Assembly (NCBI RefSeq): GCF_020524545.1
Contig: NZ_JAIVLG010000001.1
Coordinates: forward strand, 310,001 to 374,000
Direction of reading: 5' to 3'
Origin: Microbacterium paraoxydans
GTDB lineage: Bacteria > Actinomycetota > Actinomycetes > Actinomycetales > Microbacteriaceae
Length of the DNA stretch: 64,000 nucleotides
Below, in pieces: positions 8,026-17,145 of the stretch (its first letter is position 1; the number at the start of each line of letters is the position of its first letter). The notes beneath the pieces were generated by a model, which was not told where the DNA came from, did not search any database, and saw only the letters and a list, made by a program, of their open reading frames with translations. Position numbers and translations under genes: made by a program.

Positions 8026-9204
8026 ATGCCCAGGGCGATCATCATCGGCGGTGGCGTCGCAGGGCCGGCGACCGCTCTGTTCCTCCAGCGTGCAGGGTGG
8101 GAGGCCGAGGTCTTCGAAGCGCGCACCGAACCCGGCGCGTACGGCGGCCTGTTCCTCAACGTGGCCACCAACGGTCTCGCCGTGCTGGACAGGCTCGATC
8201 TCCGCGACGCCCTCGTCGCCGACGGGCACCTCTGCCCGCGCATGGTGATGCGCAGCGGGAAGGGGCGCACCCTCGGTGTCGTGCCGAACGGACCCGCCGG
8301 TGATCCTGGGCGAGGGAGCGTGGTCGTCCGCCGGGCGCGATTGCACGAGGTGCTGCGCGAGGGGGTCGAGGCGGCCGGCGTCGCGTACGCCTTCGGAAAG
8401 CGGCTTGAGCGCATCGAGGAGCGGCTGGATCGGATCGTCGCGCACTTCGCCGACGGCAGCACCGCGGAGGGCGACGTGCTCATCGGAGCGGACGGGGTGG
8501 GATCGCTGGTGCGCACGGAGATAGACCCCGACGCGCCTGCGCCGGCAGGGAGCGGTCTGATCAGTGTCGGAGGCTTCGCGCGGGTTCCCGGACTCGACCC
8601 GACCCCTGGCGAGCAGTACATGGTGTTCGGAGCGAAGTCGTTCTTCGGCTATCTGGTGCGCGACGACGGCACGGCCTACTGGTTCGCGAACGTCACGGAT
8701 CCTGGCATGACGCGCGCCGCGATCGGGGCTTTGACGGGGGCGGAGTGGGTGGCGAGGTTGCGGGAACTGCATGCCGATGACCCGTATCCGGTCCCGCAGA
8801 TCCTCGACCACGTCGTGGGGGAAGTCGGTGCGTACGCACTGTCCGATCTCACGCACGTGCCCCACTGGCACCGGGGGCGGCTCGTGCTCGCAGGCGACGC
8901 GGTCCATGCGACGTCGCCGAGCGCCGGGCAGGGCGCCTCTCTCGCTCTGGAGGACGCGATCACCCTTGCGCGCCACCTCCGCGACGACGACGGACATGAG
9001 AACGCGTTCGCCGGATACGAGCGGGAGCGGCGTCCGCGCGCGGAGGAGGTCGTCGCGTACGCCCGGCAGGTCAACAGGCACAAGCGGGTGACGAGATCGC
9101 GATGGGGGATCGCGCTGCGCGACGCCATGTTGCCGCTCTTCCTGCGTTCAGCGGCGTCCGACACTCGAAACGATCACCTCTACGATCACGTGATCCCCTG
9201 GTGA
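8026..9204 (+). CDS. FAD-dependent aromatic-type monooxygenase
   Basis: This 392-aa class A flavoprotein monooxygenase has the dinucleotide-binding 'AIIIGGGVAGPATALFLQRAGWEAEVFEA' at the N-terminus, the FAD/NAD(P)H motif 'VLIGADGVGSLVRTEI' near residues 148-163 and the FAD ribityl motif 'LVLAGDAVHATSPSAGQGASLALEDAITLA' near residues 285-315. Members hydroxylate aromatics, modify tetracyclines or act on similar ring compounds; the substrate cannot be inferred. The ATG at 8026 follows GAAGGGACCTCCCC. It is divergent from, and probably repressed by, the neighbouring MarR regulator. It has no membrane segment and is cytoplasmic. Confidence 0.9.
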   Translation: MPRAIIIGGGVAGPATALFLQRAGWEAEVFEARTEPGAYGGLFLNVATNGLAVLDRLDLRDALVADGHLCPRMVMRSGKGRTLGVVPNGPAGDPGRGSVVVRRARLHEVLREGVEAAGVAYAFGKRLERIEERLDRIVAHFADGSTAEGDVLIGADGVGSLVRTEIDPDAPAPAGSGLISVGGFARVPGLDPTPGEQYMVFGAKSFFGYLVRDDGTAYWFANVTDPGMTRAAIGALTGAEWVARLRELHADDPYPVPQILDHVVGEVGAYALSDLTHVPHWHRGRLVLAGDAVHATSPSAGQGASLALEDAITLARHLRDDDGHENAFAGYERERRPRAEEVVAYARQVNRHKRVTRSRWGIALRDAMLPLFLRSAASDTRNDHLYDHVIPW

Positions 9205-9251
9205 ACTGACCCGGCACCGGGCGGCCGACGGGCTTCGGTAGCGTTGCCCCC

Positions 9252-10982
9252 ATGGAAGCAGCCATCTTCTACGTCCTCGTCGGGTCCGTCGCCGTGGCCG
9301 CGTTCGCGCGTTGGAGAGGGTGGCCCGCACCGCTGCTCGTGACCGTCGTGGCGCTCGCCGCATCGTTCCTGCCGTTCGTGCCCGACCTGAACATCGACGG
9401 CCACCTGCTGCTCAGCCTGGTGCTGCCGCCGCTGCTGTACTCGGCCGCGCTCGACGTCTCGTTCGTCGGCTTCCGGCGCAGCCTGCCGCAGATCCGCCGG
9501 CTCGGCATCTGGCTCGTGCTGCTCACCGCCATCGCGGTGGGGTTCGTGGCCTGGTGGCTCCTGCCCGCGCTGACCCTCCCCGGGGCGTTGCTGCTCGGAG
9601 CGATCGTGGCTCCGCCGGATGCGGTGTCGGCCGCGGCGATCGGCCGCCGTCTCGGACTGCCCCGGCGCATCATGACCGTGCTCTCCGGGGAGAGCCTGAT
9701 CAACGACGCGACCTCACTCACGCTGTACCGGGTGTTCGCGGCGATCCTCGCGGGCGCGACGCTGACCGTCTGGGACGGCATCTGGCAGTTCCTCCTGGCG
9801 GTCGGCGTCGGCGTCGGCGTGGGTCTGGTGTTCGGAATCGGCCTGCACCAGTTGCGCACCCGCATCGGCGACCCGGTCGTGATCGGGACGTTCGGGCTCC
9901 TCGCCCCGTTCGGTGCCTACGCGATCGCCGAGCACCTGCTCGGATCCGGCGTGCTCGCGGTCGTCGCCATGGGCCTCTACGTCGGCTACAACTCGCCGCG
10001 CACCGACTACACCACGCGGCAGCAGGAGAAGCCGCTGTGGCTCTCCGCGGATCTGCTGCTGGAGAGCTTCGTGTTCGCGTACATCGGGCTGCAGTTCCCT
10101 CGCGTGCTCAGCGACCTGGGCAGCGAGTCGGTCGGGCGGATCCTGCTGCTCGCCGGAGCGGTGCTGCTCGTCGTGCTCATCGTGCGACCGCTCTACATCT
10201 ATCCGACCAGTGCGTGGGCGAACTTCCAGGATCGCCGGCGGCTCGAACGCTGGGATCGCGGAGTTCAGACCGAGGAATTCGAGAAGCGGCGCAGGAAGTC
10301 CCGTCGCTGGGGGGACTACTCGGCCGAAGAGCTGCGCAGCCATATCGTGCGTGAGCGGATGGCGGGGCTGCAGCTCAGCTGGAAGGACAGCGCCGTCATC
10401 TCCTGGGCGGGGATGCGCGGTGTGGTGACTCTCGCGATCGCGGTCGCCGCAGCCGACCTCGCGACCCTCGACACCGAGGCGTCGCACGCCATCGTCGTCG
10501 TCACCTTCATCGTGACCGTCGGCACGTTGCTGATCCAGGGACTCACGCTCCCGCTGCTGATCCGTGGTCTCGGTATCGCGAGCGACATCGACGAGGAAGA
10601 GGACCAGGAGGCGCTCGCCGCCGTCCGGGAGAAGAGTCACGAGGCCGGCAAGGCGTACCTCGCGAAGAAGCGGGTCGAGTGGGAGGGGAAGTACGGCGAG
10701 GTCGACCTCGGAGTCTTCGACGCCTTCACGAAGCGGATGACCCGGGTCGAGAAGGACACCGACGCGGTGCAGAAGGTGGAGGATGCCGTGAACCGGCCCT
10801 CGTACGAGGACCTGGTGGCCTTGACCAAGGGCTGGTTGCAGGTGCGGCGCGAGATCCTCCTCTCCGAGCGCGATGCCGGCAACCTCGATGAAGAGGTCAT
10901 GCGCGAGCTGATCGCCGCGATGGATGCCGAAGAGCTCGCGCTCGACACCCGCGGTGCCACGCGCCCGCAGAGCCGCGCCTGA
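9252..10982 (+). CDS. Na+/H+ antiporter, CPA1 (NhaP-like) family
   Basis: The 576-aa membrane protein has about 12 hydrophobic segments in residues 1-400 and a soluble, acidic C-terminal tail (about 430-576, 'DEEEDQEALAAVREKSHEAGKAYLAKKRVEWEG...'). The conserved CPA1 region 'LLLGAIVAPPDAVSAAAIGRRLGLPRRIMTVLSGESLINDATSLTLYRV' contains the DA and ND-type residues that bind the transported cation, and 'SWAGMRGVVTLAIAVA' is a second signature. It exchanges cytoplasmic Na+ (or K+) for protons in pH and salt homeostasis. The tail probably has a regulatory role. It stands alone between the monooxygenase gene and a convergent symporter gene, separated from the latter by a long inverted repeat. Confidence 0.92.
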   Translation: MEAAIFYVLVGSVAVAAFARWRGWPAPLLVTVVALAASFLPFVPDLNIDGHLLLSLVLPPLLYSAALDVSFVGFRRSLPQIRRLGIWLVLLTAIAVGFVAWWLLPALTLPGALLLGAIVAPPDAVSAAAIGRRLGLPRRIMTVLSGESLINDATSLTLYRVFAAILAGATLTVWDGIWQFLLAVGVGVGVGLVFGIGLHQLRTRIGDPVVIGTFGLLAPFGAYAIAEHLLGSGVLAVVAMGLYVGYNSPRTDYTTRQQEKPLWLSADLLLESFVFAYIGLQFPRVLSDLGSESVGRILLLAGAVLLVVLIVRPLYIYPTSAWANFQDRRRLERWDRGVQTEEFEKRRRKSRRWGDYSAEELRSHIVRERMAGLQLSWKDSAVISWAGMRGVVTLAIAVAAADLATLDTEASHAIVVVTFIVTVGTLLIQGLTLPLLIRGLGIASDIDEEEDQEALAAVREKSHEAGKAYLAKKRVEWEGKYGEVDLGVFDAFTKRMTRVEKDTDAVQKVEDAVNRPSYEDLVALTKGWLQVRREILLSERDAGNLDEEVMRELIAAMDAEELALDTRGATRPQSRA

Positions 10983-11024
10983 CTCCCGCCCCTCCTCGTC
11001 CGCCGCTCGTCGCCGGCTCGCTTT

Positions 11025-11108
11025 CGCCGAGACCCACCGTCGTCGTCGAAACCCATCCTCTGCGACGTGTGCCGCGGTGGGGCTCGGCGAGGCGGGTGGG
11101 TCTCGGCG
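11025..11108. repeat. Long-spaced perfect 14-bp inverted repeat between convergent genes
   Basis: CGCCGAGACCCACC (11025-11038) is mirrored exactly by GGTGGGTCTCGGCG (11095-11108), with 56 bases between the arms. It fills the gap between the convergent antiporter and symporter genes, so it is placed like a bidirectional terminator, but it lacks a T tract and the long spacer is unusual. Confidence 0.7.
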
Positions 11109-11124
11109 TGCGGATCAGGGAGGG

Positions 11125-12552
11125 TCAGCGGGCGGTGACCGGCTCCTTGTCGGAGGAAGCGTCCGACTCCGGAGCGCCCTCGTCGTCTCCCGAGTCGTCC
11201 GCGAAGGGGAGCCCCTCGCGGGGAGCGTTGTAGAGCTCCTCGTCCAGGATGCCTTCCCGTTTTGCGACGATCGTCGGGATCAGCGCCTGGCCGGCGACGT
11301 TGACCGCGGTGCGGCCCATGTCGAGGATCGGGTCGATCGCGAGCAGCAGTCCGACGCCTTCCAGCGGCAAGCCGAGCGTCGACAGCGTCAGCGTGAGCAT
11401 CACGACGGCGCCGGTGGTTCCTGCGGTGGCGGCGGAACCCACGACGGAGACGATCACGATCAGCAGGTACTGCACGAAGTTCAGTTCGATGCCGAAGAAC
11501 TGAGCCACGAAGATCGCGGCGATGGCAGGGTAGATCGCGGCGCAGCCGTCCATCTTGGTCGTTGCGCCCAGCGGCACGGCGAACGATGCGTAGGAGCGGG
11601 GCACGCCCAGGTTGCGCTCGGTGACGCGCTCGGTGAGGGGCAGCGTGCCGATCGATGAGCGGCTGACGAAGGCGAGCTGGACGGCCGGCCAGACGCCCGA
11701 GAAGTACTGTCTGATCGACAGGCCGTGCGTGCGTACCAGGACCGGGTAGACGACGAAGAGCACCAGCGCGAGGCCGATGTAGACCGCAGCGGCGAACCAT
11801 CCGAGGGACGCCAGCTTCTCCCAGCCGTACTTGATCACAGCCGACCCGATGAGGCCGAAGGTGCCGATCGGGGCGATGCGGATGATCCACCACAGCACGC
11901 GCTGGATGACCTTCAGCAGCGACTCGGTGAAGACGAGGAACGGCTCGGCCTTCTTCCCGGCTTTGAGCGCGGCGATGCCGATGACCGCGGCGACCACGAT
12001 CACCTGGAGGATGTTGAAGCCGACGCTCGACGAGAAGGTGCCCTCGGCCGCGCCGGGCGAGGTGCTGACCGTGAGGCCGAGGAAGTTCTGCGGGATCAGT
12101 CCGAGGAGGAAGTTCCACCAGGTGCCGACCGTGTACGGGTCGCCAGGCTCGAGACCGTCACCCGCGCGGTTGCCGGGCTGGATCACGAGTCCGAGGACGA
12201 TGCCGATGATGACGGCGATGAACGCGGTGATCGCGAACCAGAGGATCGTCTGACCGGCCAGACGGGCGGCGTTCTGGACCCGGCGCAGGTTCGAGATGCT
12301 GGCGACGATGGCCGTGAAGATCAGCGGGACGACGGCCGCGCGCAGCAGGGTGACGTACGAGCTGCCGATCGTGTCGAGGGTCGCGGACAGGCCGGTCGGG
12401 TTCTGGGCGGTGGCGCCGAGTTGGCGGCCGATCAGACCGGCAGCGATGCCGAGGACGAGGGCTGCGAGGATCTGGAAGCCGAAGGACGTCAGCAGCTTCC
12501 GGACCGGTCCGCGGGTGTCAGGCGCCTTCTGCGCGCGTGCGGTGGTGCTCAT
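11125..12552 (-). CDS. Dicarboxylate/amino acid:cation symporter (DAACS/SDF family)
   Basis: This 475-aa secondary transporter imports a dicarboxylate or amino acid (glutamate, aspartate, serine or C4-acids) with Na+ or H+. The N-terminus (residues 1-20) is polar, followed by eight membrane helices and two re-entrant loops. Family motifs are the serine-rich hairpin 'AFVSRSSIGTLP', 'GATTKMDGCAAIYP' in helix 7 (normally NMDGT; here K-MDG-C) and 'AIDPILDMGRTAVNVAGQALIP' in helix 8, where the Asp and Asn bind substrate. ATG 12552 follows GGAG at a suitable distance; the upstream in-frame ATG at 12606 would add an implausible polar extension. Substrate specificity is not resolved. Confidence 0.93.
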   Translation of the reverse strand: MSTTARAQKAPDTRGPVRKLLTSFGFQILAALVLGIAAGLIGRQLGATAQNPTGLSATLDTIGSSYVTLLRAAVVPLIFTAIVASISNLRRVQNAARLAGQTILWFAITAFIAVIIGIVLGLVIQPGNRAGDGLEPGDPYTVGTWWNFLLGLIPQNFLGLTVSTSPGAAEGTFSSSVGFNILQVIVVAAVIGIAALKAGKKAEPFLVFTESLLKVIQRVLWWIIRIAPIGTFGLIGSAVIKYGWEKLASLGWFAAAVYIGLALVLFVVYPVLVRTHGLSIRQYFSGVWPAVQLAFVSRSSIGTLPLTERVTERNLGVPRSYASFAVPLGATTKMDGCAAIYPAIAAIFVAQFFGIELNFVQYLLIVIVSVVGSAATAGTTGAVVMLTLTLSTLGLPLEGVGLLLAIDPILDMGRTAVNVAGQALIPTIVAKREGILDEELYNAPREGLPFADDSGDDEGAPESDASSDKEPVTAR

Positions 12553-12684
12553 GGGGTGGGAACTCCAGGATTCGTGGTGCGCCGGGTGCGCGCCATGAGG
12601 CACCACGCTAGGGCTGCCTGAGAATTCCCTGGGTGGATATGACGAAGGATGACGGGGTCGTGCCCCATCCCGACGACCGTAGGG

Positions 12685-13137
12685 TCAACGGGAGCCGTGG
12701 GCGCGAGTGTCCATCGCTGGATCGAACCATCTGAGGTCGGGGAATCGTCCGAATCCGCGGTCGCGTGTGGCGAGGCGTGCGCCGTTCGCCAGAGTCAGCG
12801 CGGCGATGTACGCGTCAGGGACGAGGTTTCCCCGGATACCCTGATCGACCGCGGTGAGAGATTCGAGCCGGTTCCAGGACGGTGCCCCCGCCGTGAGCCA
12901 CTGGGTGCGCGGTGCAGCGACGAGGCTGCGGGCGAAGGTCATCGCGGCGTCGATCGGTGCGGGGACGGTGGTGATCCGGGGGTGAGTGACGATGCGGACG
13001 AACCCGCTGAGGATGGTGTCGGAGACACCGATCTGTTCGCGGACCAGGGTCTCGTTCAGCCAGGGCGCGTAGGTCTGATGCTCCGCGGAGTCGGCGCGGA
13101 AGGCGTAGACGAGGATGTTGACGTCGGGAACGATCAT
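12685..13137 (-). CDS. VapC-type PIN-domain ribonuclease toxin
   Basis: The 150-aa PIN domain carries the acidic metal-binding residues: 'MIVPDVNILVYAF' (Asp5), 'DTILSGFVRIVTHP', 'NLVPDAYIAALTLAN' and 'LATRDRGFGRFPDL'. VapC toxins cleave specific tRNAs or rRNA when the antitoxin is degraded. Its ATG overlaps the stop of the upstream ribbon-helix-helix antitoxin gene by 4 nt (13134-13137), the classical vapBC arrangement, so the pair is translationally coupled. The RNA target cannot be inferred. It is not close in sequence to the second VapC at 49.5 kb, so the two modules are independent acquisitions rather than a local duplication. Confidence 0.9.
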   Translation of the reverse strand: MIVPDVNILVYAFRADSAEHQTYAPWLNETLVREQIGVSDTILSGFVRIVTHPRITTVPAPIDAAMTFARSLVAAPRTQWLTAGAPSWNRLESLTAVDQGIRGNLVPDAYIAALTLANGARLATRDRGFGRFPDLRWFDPAMDTRAHGSR

Positions 13138-13379
13138 CGGATCGGACCCTCGTCCAGCGCACCCCACAGGGCGTCCCGGTCATCGATATCGACGAGGAAC
13201 TGCGACGTGCGCGGGTCTCCGAAGGTCGGCAGGGGCTCAACGGGCGCAGCGGCCGGGCGCTTCGCCAGGTGCTCGCGCAGAGCCTCTTCGATGAAGCTCG
13301 TGAAGGTGCGGCCCTCCGCCGCGGCGCGTGCCTTGGCCTCGGCCGCGAGCGCCTCGGAGAGGTTCAAGGTGGTTCGCAT
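13134..13379 (-). CDS. VapB-type ribbon-helix-helix antitoxin
   Basis: The 81-aa protein begins 'MRTTLNLSEALAAEAKARAAAEGRTFTSFIEEALREHLA', a ribbon-helix-helix DNA-binding domain (beta strand 'RTTLNLS', then two helices). Its C-terminal tail 'LPTFGDPRTSQFLVDIDDRDALWGALDE' would wrap and inhibit the PIN toxin. I chose ATG 13379 because it places the strand of the RHH motif at the start; ATG 13409 would add ten residues. It is expected to neutralise the partner VapC and autorepress the operon. It lies upstream of vapC with a 4-nt overlap and 41 nt downstream of nothing coding on its own strand. Confidence 0.85.
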   Translation of the reverse strand: MRTTLNLSEALAAEAKARAAAEGRTFTSFIEEALREHLAKRPAAAPVEPLPTFGDPRTSQFLVDIDDRDALWGALDEGPIR

Positions 13380-13420
13380 GCAGACAAGCATACGCCGGTG
13401 CGCAGACATCTGCCTCCCGG

Positions 13421-13657
13421 TCAGTGCCCGGCGAGGACGAGGAGATCGCCGACCTCGCAGTCCAAGGCCTCGCAGATCGCGCGCAGCGTCGAGTAGCGGA
13501 TGGCGCGGGCGCGGTCGTTCTTCAGCACCGACAGGTTCACAATGCTCACCCCTACGGCGGCGCTCAGCTCCGTCAGTGTCATCCCTCGATCGGCGAGCAG
13601 CTCGTCGAGCCGGCAGTGGATGCCTGTGAACTCGTCGTCACTCTCGGCCGGGCTCAC
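13421..13657 (-). CDS. XRE-family helix-turn-helix regulator
   Basis: The 78-aa single-domain Cro/C1-type regulator reads 'GIHCRLDELLADRGMTLTELSAAVGVSIVNLSVLKNDRARAIRYSTLRAICEALDCEVGDLLVL', a complete five-helix XRE domain of the small YozG-like type. Its GTG start at 13657 overlaps the stop of the upstream DUF2975 membrane-protein gene by 4 nt (GTGA). Pairing of DUF2975 membrane proteins with a small XRE regulator recurs in Firmicutes and Actinobacteria and is thought to form a regulator/membrane-partner unit. The near-perfect inverted repeat upstream of the operon (14301-14335) is the likely binding site of this protein. Confidence 0.88.
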   Translation of the reverse strand: MSPAESDDEFTGIHCRLDELLADRGMTLTELSAAVGVSIVNLSVLKNDRARAIRYSTLRAICEALDCEVGDLLVLAGH

Positions 13658-14277
13658 ACCAAGCCCTCCGTCTCCTTCTGCAGGCGTCGACCGATCTCGA
13701 AGACACCGGCGACGAGGGCGAGGGCGAACGCCCAGCCGACCGGGGCGAGGTCGAACTGCACCAGCAGCGTCCACAGCACGTCTTCGACGCCTGGATCCGC
13801 GGAGGCCAGGTCCTGGACGATCATGGCCCGTCCGATCCCGCCGGCCAGCTGCCCGAGGAGGGCTCCGGCGACCATCAGGCAGGCGGCGATGCCGAAGATC
13901 CACCCGAGCGAGGCGCGGAAAGGGCGTGAGCGGATGAGGGAGACGCCCAGCCACCAGACGCCCGCGCACAGCGCAATCGTGGCGAGCGCCGGGAGGGCGA
14001 CCTCGAGGAGCAGCATCCAGCGAGCGCCGGTGGCCACCGTCGAGAACGTGACGAGTGCGGAGTCGACCGTCGCCGCGCTCACGCCGGAGATGTCATCGAG
14101 GGCTGTCAGGTCGACGCTGTGAACGGGCATGAGAATCGCGGGGGCTGCGCCGAAGAGCTCGGATGCGGCGGACGAGACGGCGACGACAGCGCCGATCCCG
14201 ACGCTGACAGCACCGGTGGCGATGAGCCCGAGGGTGATCCCGTCGGCGAGTGAGGGGCGTCCTTCTCTGGTGAGCAT
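13654..14277 (-). CDS. DUF2975-type membrane protein, partner of the XRE regulator
   Basis: The 207-aa protein has four predicted membrane helices (about residues 16-40, 85-110, 130-150 and 175-195), with the segment 'RWMLLLEVALPALATIALCAGVWWLGVSLIRSRPF' typical of DUF2975 family proteins. The ATG at 14277 (MLTREGRPS) has a good ribosome site (AGGAGA, six bases upstream). An in-frame ATG at 14310 lies inside the operator palindrome and would be leaderless; I prefer 14277. The stop overlaps the GTG of the XRE gene. The role of these proteins is not established; coupling suggests that it modulates the regulator or is its target. Confidence 0.8.
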   Translation of the reverse strand: MLTREGRPSLADGITLGLIATGAVSVGIGAVVAVSSAASELFGAAPAILMPVHSVDLTALDDISGVSAATVDSALVTFSTVATGARWMLLLEVALPALATIALCAGVWWLGVSLIRSRPFRASLGWIFGIAACLMVAGALLGQLAGGIGRAMIVQDLASADPGVEDVLWTLLVQFDLAPVGWAFALALVAGVFEIGRRLQKETEGLV

Positions 14278-14300
14278 CGCTGTCTCCTGAGGGTTGGGGG

Positions 14301-14335
14301 TTATCGACATTCGTTAACATAACGATTGTCGATAA
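14301..14335. promoter_or_regulatory. Operator-like 15-bp inverted repeat upstream of the DUF2975-XRE operon
   Basis: TTATCGACATTCGTT (14301-14315) and AACGATTGTCGATAA (14321-14335) are complementary at 14 of 15 positions around a 5-base centre. It is AT-rich against a GC-rich background and sits 24-58 nt upstream of the membrane-protein start, over the expected promoter. Confidence 0.65.
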
Positions 14336-14453
14336 CTCGGTCAACCCCCGGTATGCCCACGGCGAACACGGGCATACAGGCCCTGCGTGGTGGTTACTCT
14401 CGATGTACAAGCGCTTCACGCGTCTTCGCCCCGTGCGAATAAGGAGTCACAGC

Positions 14454-16985
14454 ATGTTCGAGAGATTCACGGACCGAGCCCGTCGAGTGGTCGTCCTCGC
14501 CCAAGAAGAGGCGAAGATGCTCAACCACAACTACATCGGAACCGAGCACATCCTGCTCGGCCTCATCCACGAGGGTGAAGGCGTCGCAGCCAAGGCCCTC
14601 GAGAGCCTCGGCATCTCCCTCGACGCCGTGCGCGAGCAGGTGCAGGACATCATCGGCCAGGGTCAGCAGCAGCCGACCGGGCACATCCCGTTCACCCCTC
14701 GTGCCAAGAAGGTGCTCGAGCTCAGCCTTCGCGAAGCCCTGCAGCTCGGACACAACTACATCGGCACGGAGCACATCCTGCTCGGCCTCATCCGCGAGGG
14801 TGAAGGCGTCGCCGCTCAGGTGCTCGTCAAGCTCGGCGCTGACCTCAACAAGGTTCGCCAGCAGGTCATCCAGCTGCTCTCCGGTGCCCCCGGGCGCGAG
14901 CCCGCCTCCGTCGGTGCGCAGACCAACGACTCGCCGGCCGGTGCCCAGGGCGGCTCCGCCGTGCTCGACCAGTTCGGCCGCAACCTCACCCAGGCCGCGC
15001 GCGACAACAAGCTCGACCCGGTCATCGGGCGCGAGAAGGAGGCGGAGCGGGTCATGCAGATCCTCTCCCGCCGTTCCAAGAACAACCCCGTCCTGATCGG
15101 GGAGCCCGGCGTCGGCAAGACCGCCGTCGTCGAGGGGCTGGCCCAGGCGATCGTCAAGGGCGATGTGCCCGAGACGCTCAAGGACAAGCAGCTCTACTCG
15201 CTCGACCTCGGTTCGCTCATCGCCGGATCCCGCTACCGCGGTGATTTCGAGGAGCGTCTGAAGAAGGTCACCAAGGAGATCCGCACGCGCGGCGACATCA
15301 TCGTGTTCATCGACGAGATCCACACTCTCGTGGGTGCGGGTGCCGCCGAAGGCGCGATCGACGCGGCCAGCATCCTGAAGCCGCTCCTCGCCCGTGGCGA
15401 GCTGCAGACGATCGGTGCCACGACGCTCGACGAGTACCGCAAGCACTTCGAGAAGGATGCGGCCCTCGAGCGCCGCTTCCAGCCGGTGCAGGTCAACGAG
15501 CCCACGCTGCCGCACGCGATCAACATCCTCAAGGGACTGCGCGACCGCTACGAGGCGCACCACAAGGTGCAGATCACCGACGGTGCCATCGTGGCCGCGG
15601 CGAACCTCGCCGACCGGTACGTCTCGGACCGCTTCCTTCCGGACAAGGCCATCGACCTGATCGATGAGGCCGGCGCACGCCTGCGTCTTTCGATCCTGTC
15701 GAGCCCGCCCGAACTGCGGGAATTCGACGAGAAGATCGCTGCGGTGCGCGAGCAGAAGGAGATGGCTTCCGAGGAGCAGGACTTCGAGAAGGCCGCCTCC
15801 CTGCGCGATGAGGAGAAGAGCCTCCTCGCCGAGCGTCTTCGTCTCGAGAAGCAGTGGCGTGCAGGCGACGTCGCGACCTCCGCGGTCGTCGACGAGGGTC
15901 TGATCGCCGAGGTGCTCGCGCAGGCCACCGGCATCCCCGTCTTCAAGCTCACGGAAGAGGAGTCCAGCCGGCTCGTCTTCATGGAGAAGGCCCTGCACCA
16001 GCGCGTCATCGGTCAGGAGGAGGCGATCGCCGCTCTCTCCAAGACGATCCGTCGTCAGCGTGCCGGTCTCAAGGACCCGAAGCGTCCCTCGGGCTCGTTC
16101 ATCTTCGCCGGCCCCACGGGCGTCGGGAAGACCGAGCTCGCCAAGGCGCTCGCCGAGTTCCTGTTCGACGACGAGGCCGCGCTGATCTCGCTCGACATGA
16201 GCGAGTTCGGCGAGAAGCACACCGTCTCACGTCTGTTCGGTGCCCCTCCCGGGTTCGTCGGATTCGAGGAGGGCGGGCAGCTCACCGAGAAGGTGCGGCG
16301 CAAGCCGTTCAGCGTGGTGCTCTTCGACGAGATCGAGAAGGCACACCCCGACATCTTCAACTCGTTGCTGCAGATCCTCGAAGAGGGTCGGCTCACCGAC
16401 GGTCAGGGTCGCGTGGTCGACTTCAAGAACACGGTGATCATCATGACCACCAACCTCGGTGCGCGTGACATCGCCGGTGGTCCGGTCGGCTTCCAGATCG
16501 AGGGCAGCAATGCCACGACCTACGAGCGGATGAAGGGCAAGGTCAACGAGGAGCTGAAGCGCAACTTCAAGCCCGAGTTCCTGAACCGCGTCGACGACAT
16601 CATCGTGTTCCCGCAGCTGTCGAAGGATGAGCTGGTGCAGATCGTCGATCTGTTCACCAAGCGCCTCAGTGAGCGTCTGCTCGACCGCGACATGACCATC
16701 GAGCTGTCGCAGGCCGCCAAGGAGCGTCTCATCGAGATCGGCTTCGACCCGGCGCTCGGCGCCCGACCGCTGCGTCGCGCGATGCAGCACGAGGTCGAGG
16801 ATCGGCTGTCGGAGAAGATCCTGCACGGCGAGCTCAACCCCGGCGATCACGTGAAGGTCGATGCGAAGGACGGGCAGTTCCTGTTCGAGCACGGCCCGCG
16901 CGGTGAGAAGGTCGCGGTCGGTGTCAACACCGGCGGCGGCGCGATCGCCGGCACTCCTGACCTGGCCGTCGCCAGCGGCGAGTAA
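14454..16985 (+). CDS. clpC: ATP-dependent Clp protease ATP-binding subunit ClpC
   Basis: This 843-aa HSP100/AAA+ unfoldase feeds substrates to ClpP. In order it has two Clp-N repeats (residues about 1-70 and 75-145, each with '[14 protein letters not shown]'), AAA module 1 with Walker A 'GEPGVGKTA' and Walker B '[10 protein letters not shown]', a coiled middle domain with a UVR motif ('[17 protein letters not shown]', about 425-445) that distinguishes ClpC from ClpB/ClpA, and AAA module 2 with '[12 protein letters not shown]' and the ClpP-docking '[15 protein letters not shown]' region. The ATG at 14454 has AAGGAG ten bases before it. It is monocistronic and followed by a strong terminator. 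It is probably essential, as in other Actinobacteria. Confidence 0.98.
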   Translation: MFERFTDRARRVVVLAQEEAKMLNHNYIGTEHILLGLIHEGEGVAAKALESLGISLDAVREQVQDIIGQGQQQPTGHIPFTPRAKKVLELSLREALQLGHNYIGTEHILLGLIREGEGVAAQVLVKLGADLNKVRQQVIQLLSGAPGREPASVGAQTNDSPAGAQGGSAVLDQFGRNLTQAARDNKLDPVIGREKEAERVMQILSRRSKNNPVLIGEPGVGKTAVVEGLAQAIVKGDVPETLKDKQLYSLDLGSLIAGSRYRGDFEERLKKVTKEIRTRGDIIVFIDEIHTLVGAGAAEGAIDAASILKPLLARGELQTIGATTLDEYRKHFEKDAALERRFQPVQVNEPTLPHAINILKGLRDRYEAHHKVQITDGAIVAAANLADRYVSDRFLPDKAIDLIDEAGARLRLSILSSPPELREFDEKIAAVREQKEMASEEQDFEKAASLRDEEKSLLAERLRLEKQWRAGDVATSAVVDEGLIAEVLAQATGIPVFKLTEEESSRLVFMEKALHQRVIGQEEAIAALSKTIRRQRAGLKDPKRPSGSFIFAGPTGVGKTELAKALAEFLFDDEAALISLDMSEFGEKHTVSRLFGAPPGFVGFEEGGQLTEKVRRKPFSVVLFDEIEKAHPDIFNSLLQILEEGRLTDGQGRVVDFKNTVIIMTTNLGARDIAGGPVGFQIEGSNATTYERMKGKVNEELKRNFKPEFLNRVDDIIVFPQLSKDELVQIVDLFTKRLSERLLDRDMTIELSQAAKERLIEIGFDPALGARPLRRAMQHEVEDRLSEKILHGELNPGDHVKVDAKDGQFLFEHGPRGEKVAVGVNTGGGAIAGTPDLAVASGE

Positions 16986-16988
16986 GCC

Positions 16989-17020
16989 ACAGGGGCGGAT
17001 GCTGCGGCATCCGCCCCTGT
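16989..17020 (+). terminator. Rho-independent terminator of clpC
   Basis: ACAGGGGCGGATGC (16989-17002) pairs perfectly over 14 bp with GCATCCGCCCCTGT (17007-17020) around a TGCG loop, directly after the clpC stop and followed by TTGTG. Confidence 0.9.
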
Positions 17021-17035
17021 TTGTGTCTCCGGCAG

Positions 17036-17120
17036 TGCGAAAACCCAGACCAGATGCGATCCGTGCGGCGCGTCTTGCCCCGACGCGCCGCGAGACGAGC
17101 GGGCGGTCTGGGTTTTCGCA
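17036..17120. repeat. Nested inverted-repeat element between clpC and argA
   Basis: The outer arms TGCGAAAACCCAGACC (17036-17051) and GGTCTGGGTTTTCGCA (17105-17120) are perfectly complementary over 16 bp. A second perfect 10-bp stem, GCGGCGCGTC (17065-17074) with GACGCGCCGC (17082-17091), is nested inside. It lies between two co-oriented genes, 25 nt before the argA start, and encodes nothing. Confidence 0.85.
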
Positions 17121-17145
17121 GGGTCGGGGGTCCTAGGCTTGTGGC

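Noticed and set aside
14394..16220. Long open frame of 608 codons on the minus strand opposite clpC
   Set aside because: It mirrors the clpC codon pattern in GC-rich DNA, has an acidic low-complexity translation with no domain, and clpC is certain.
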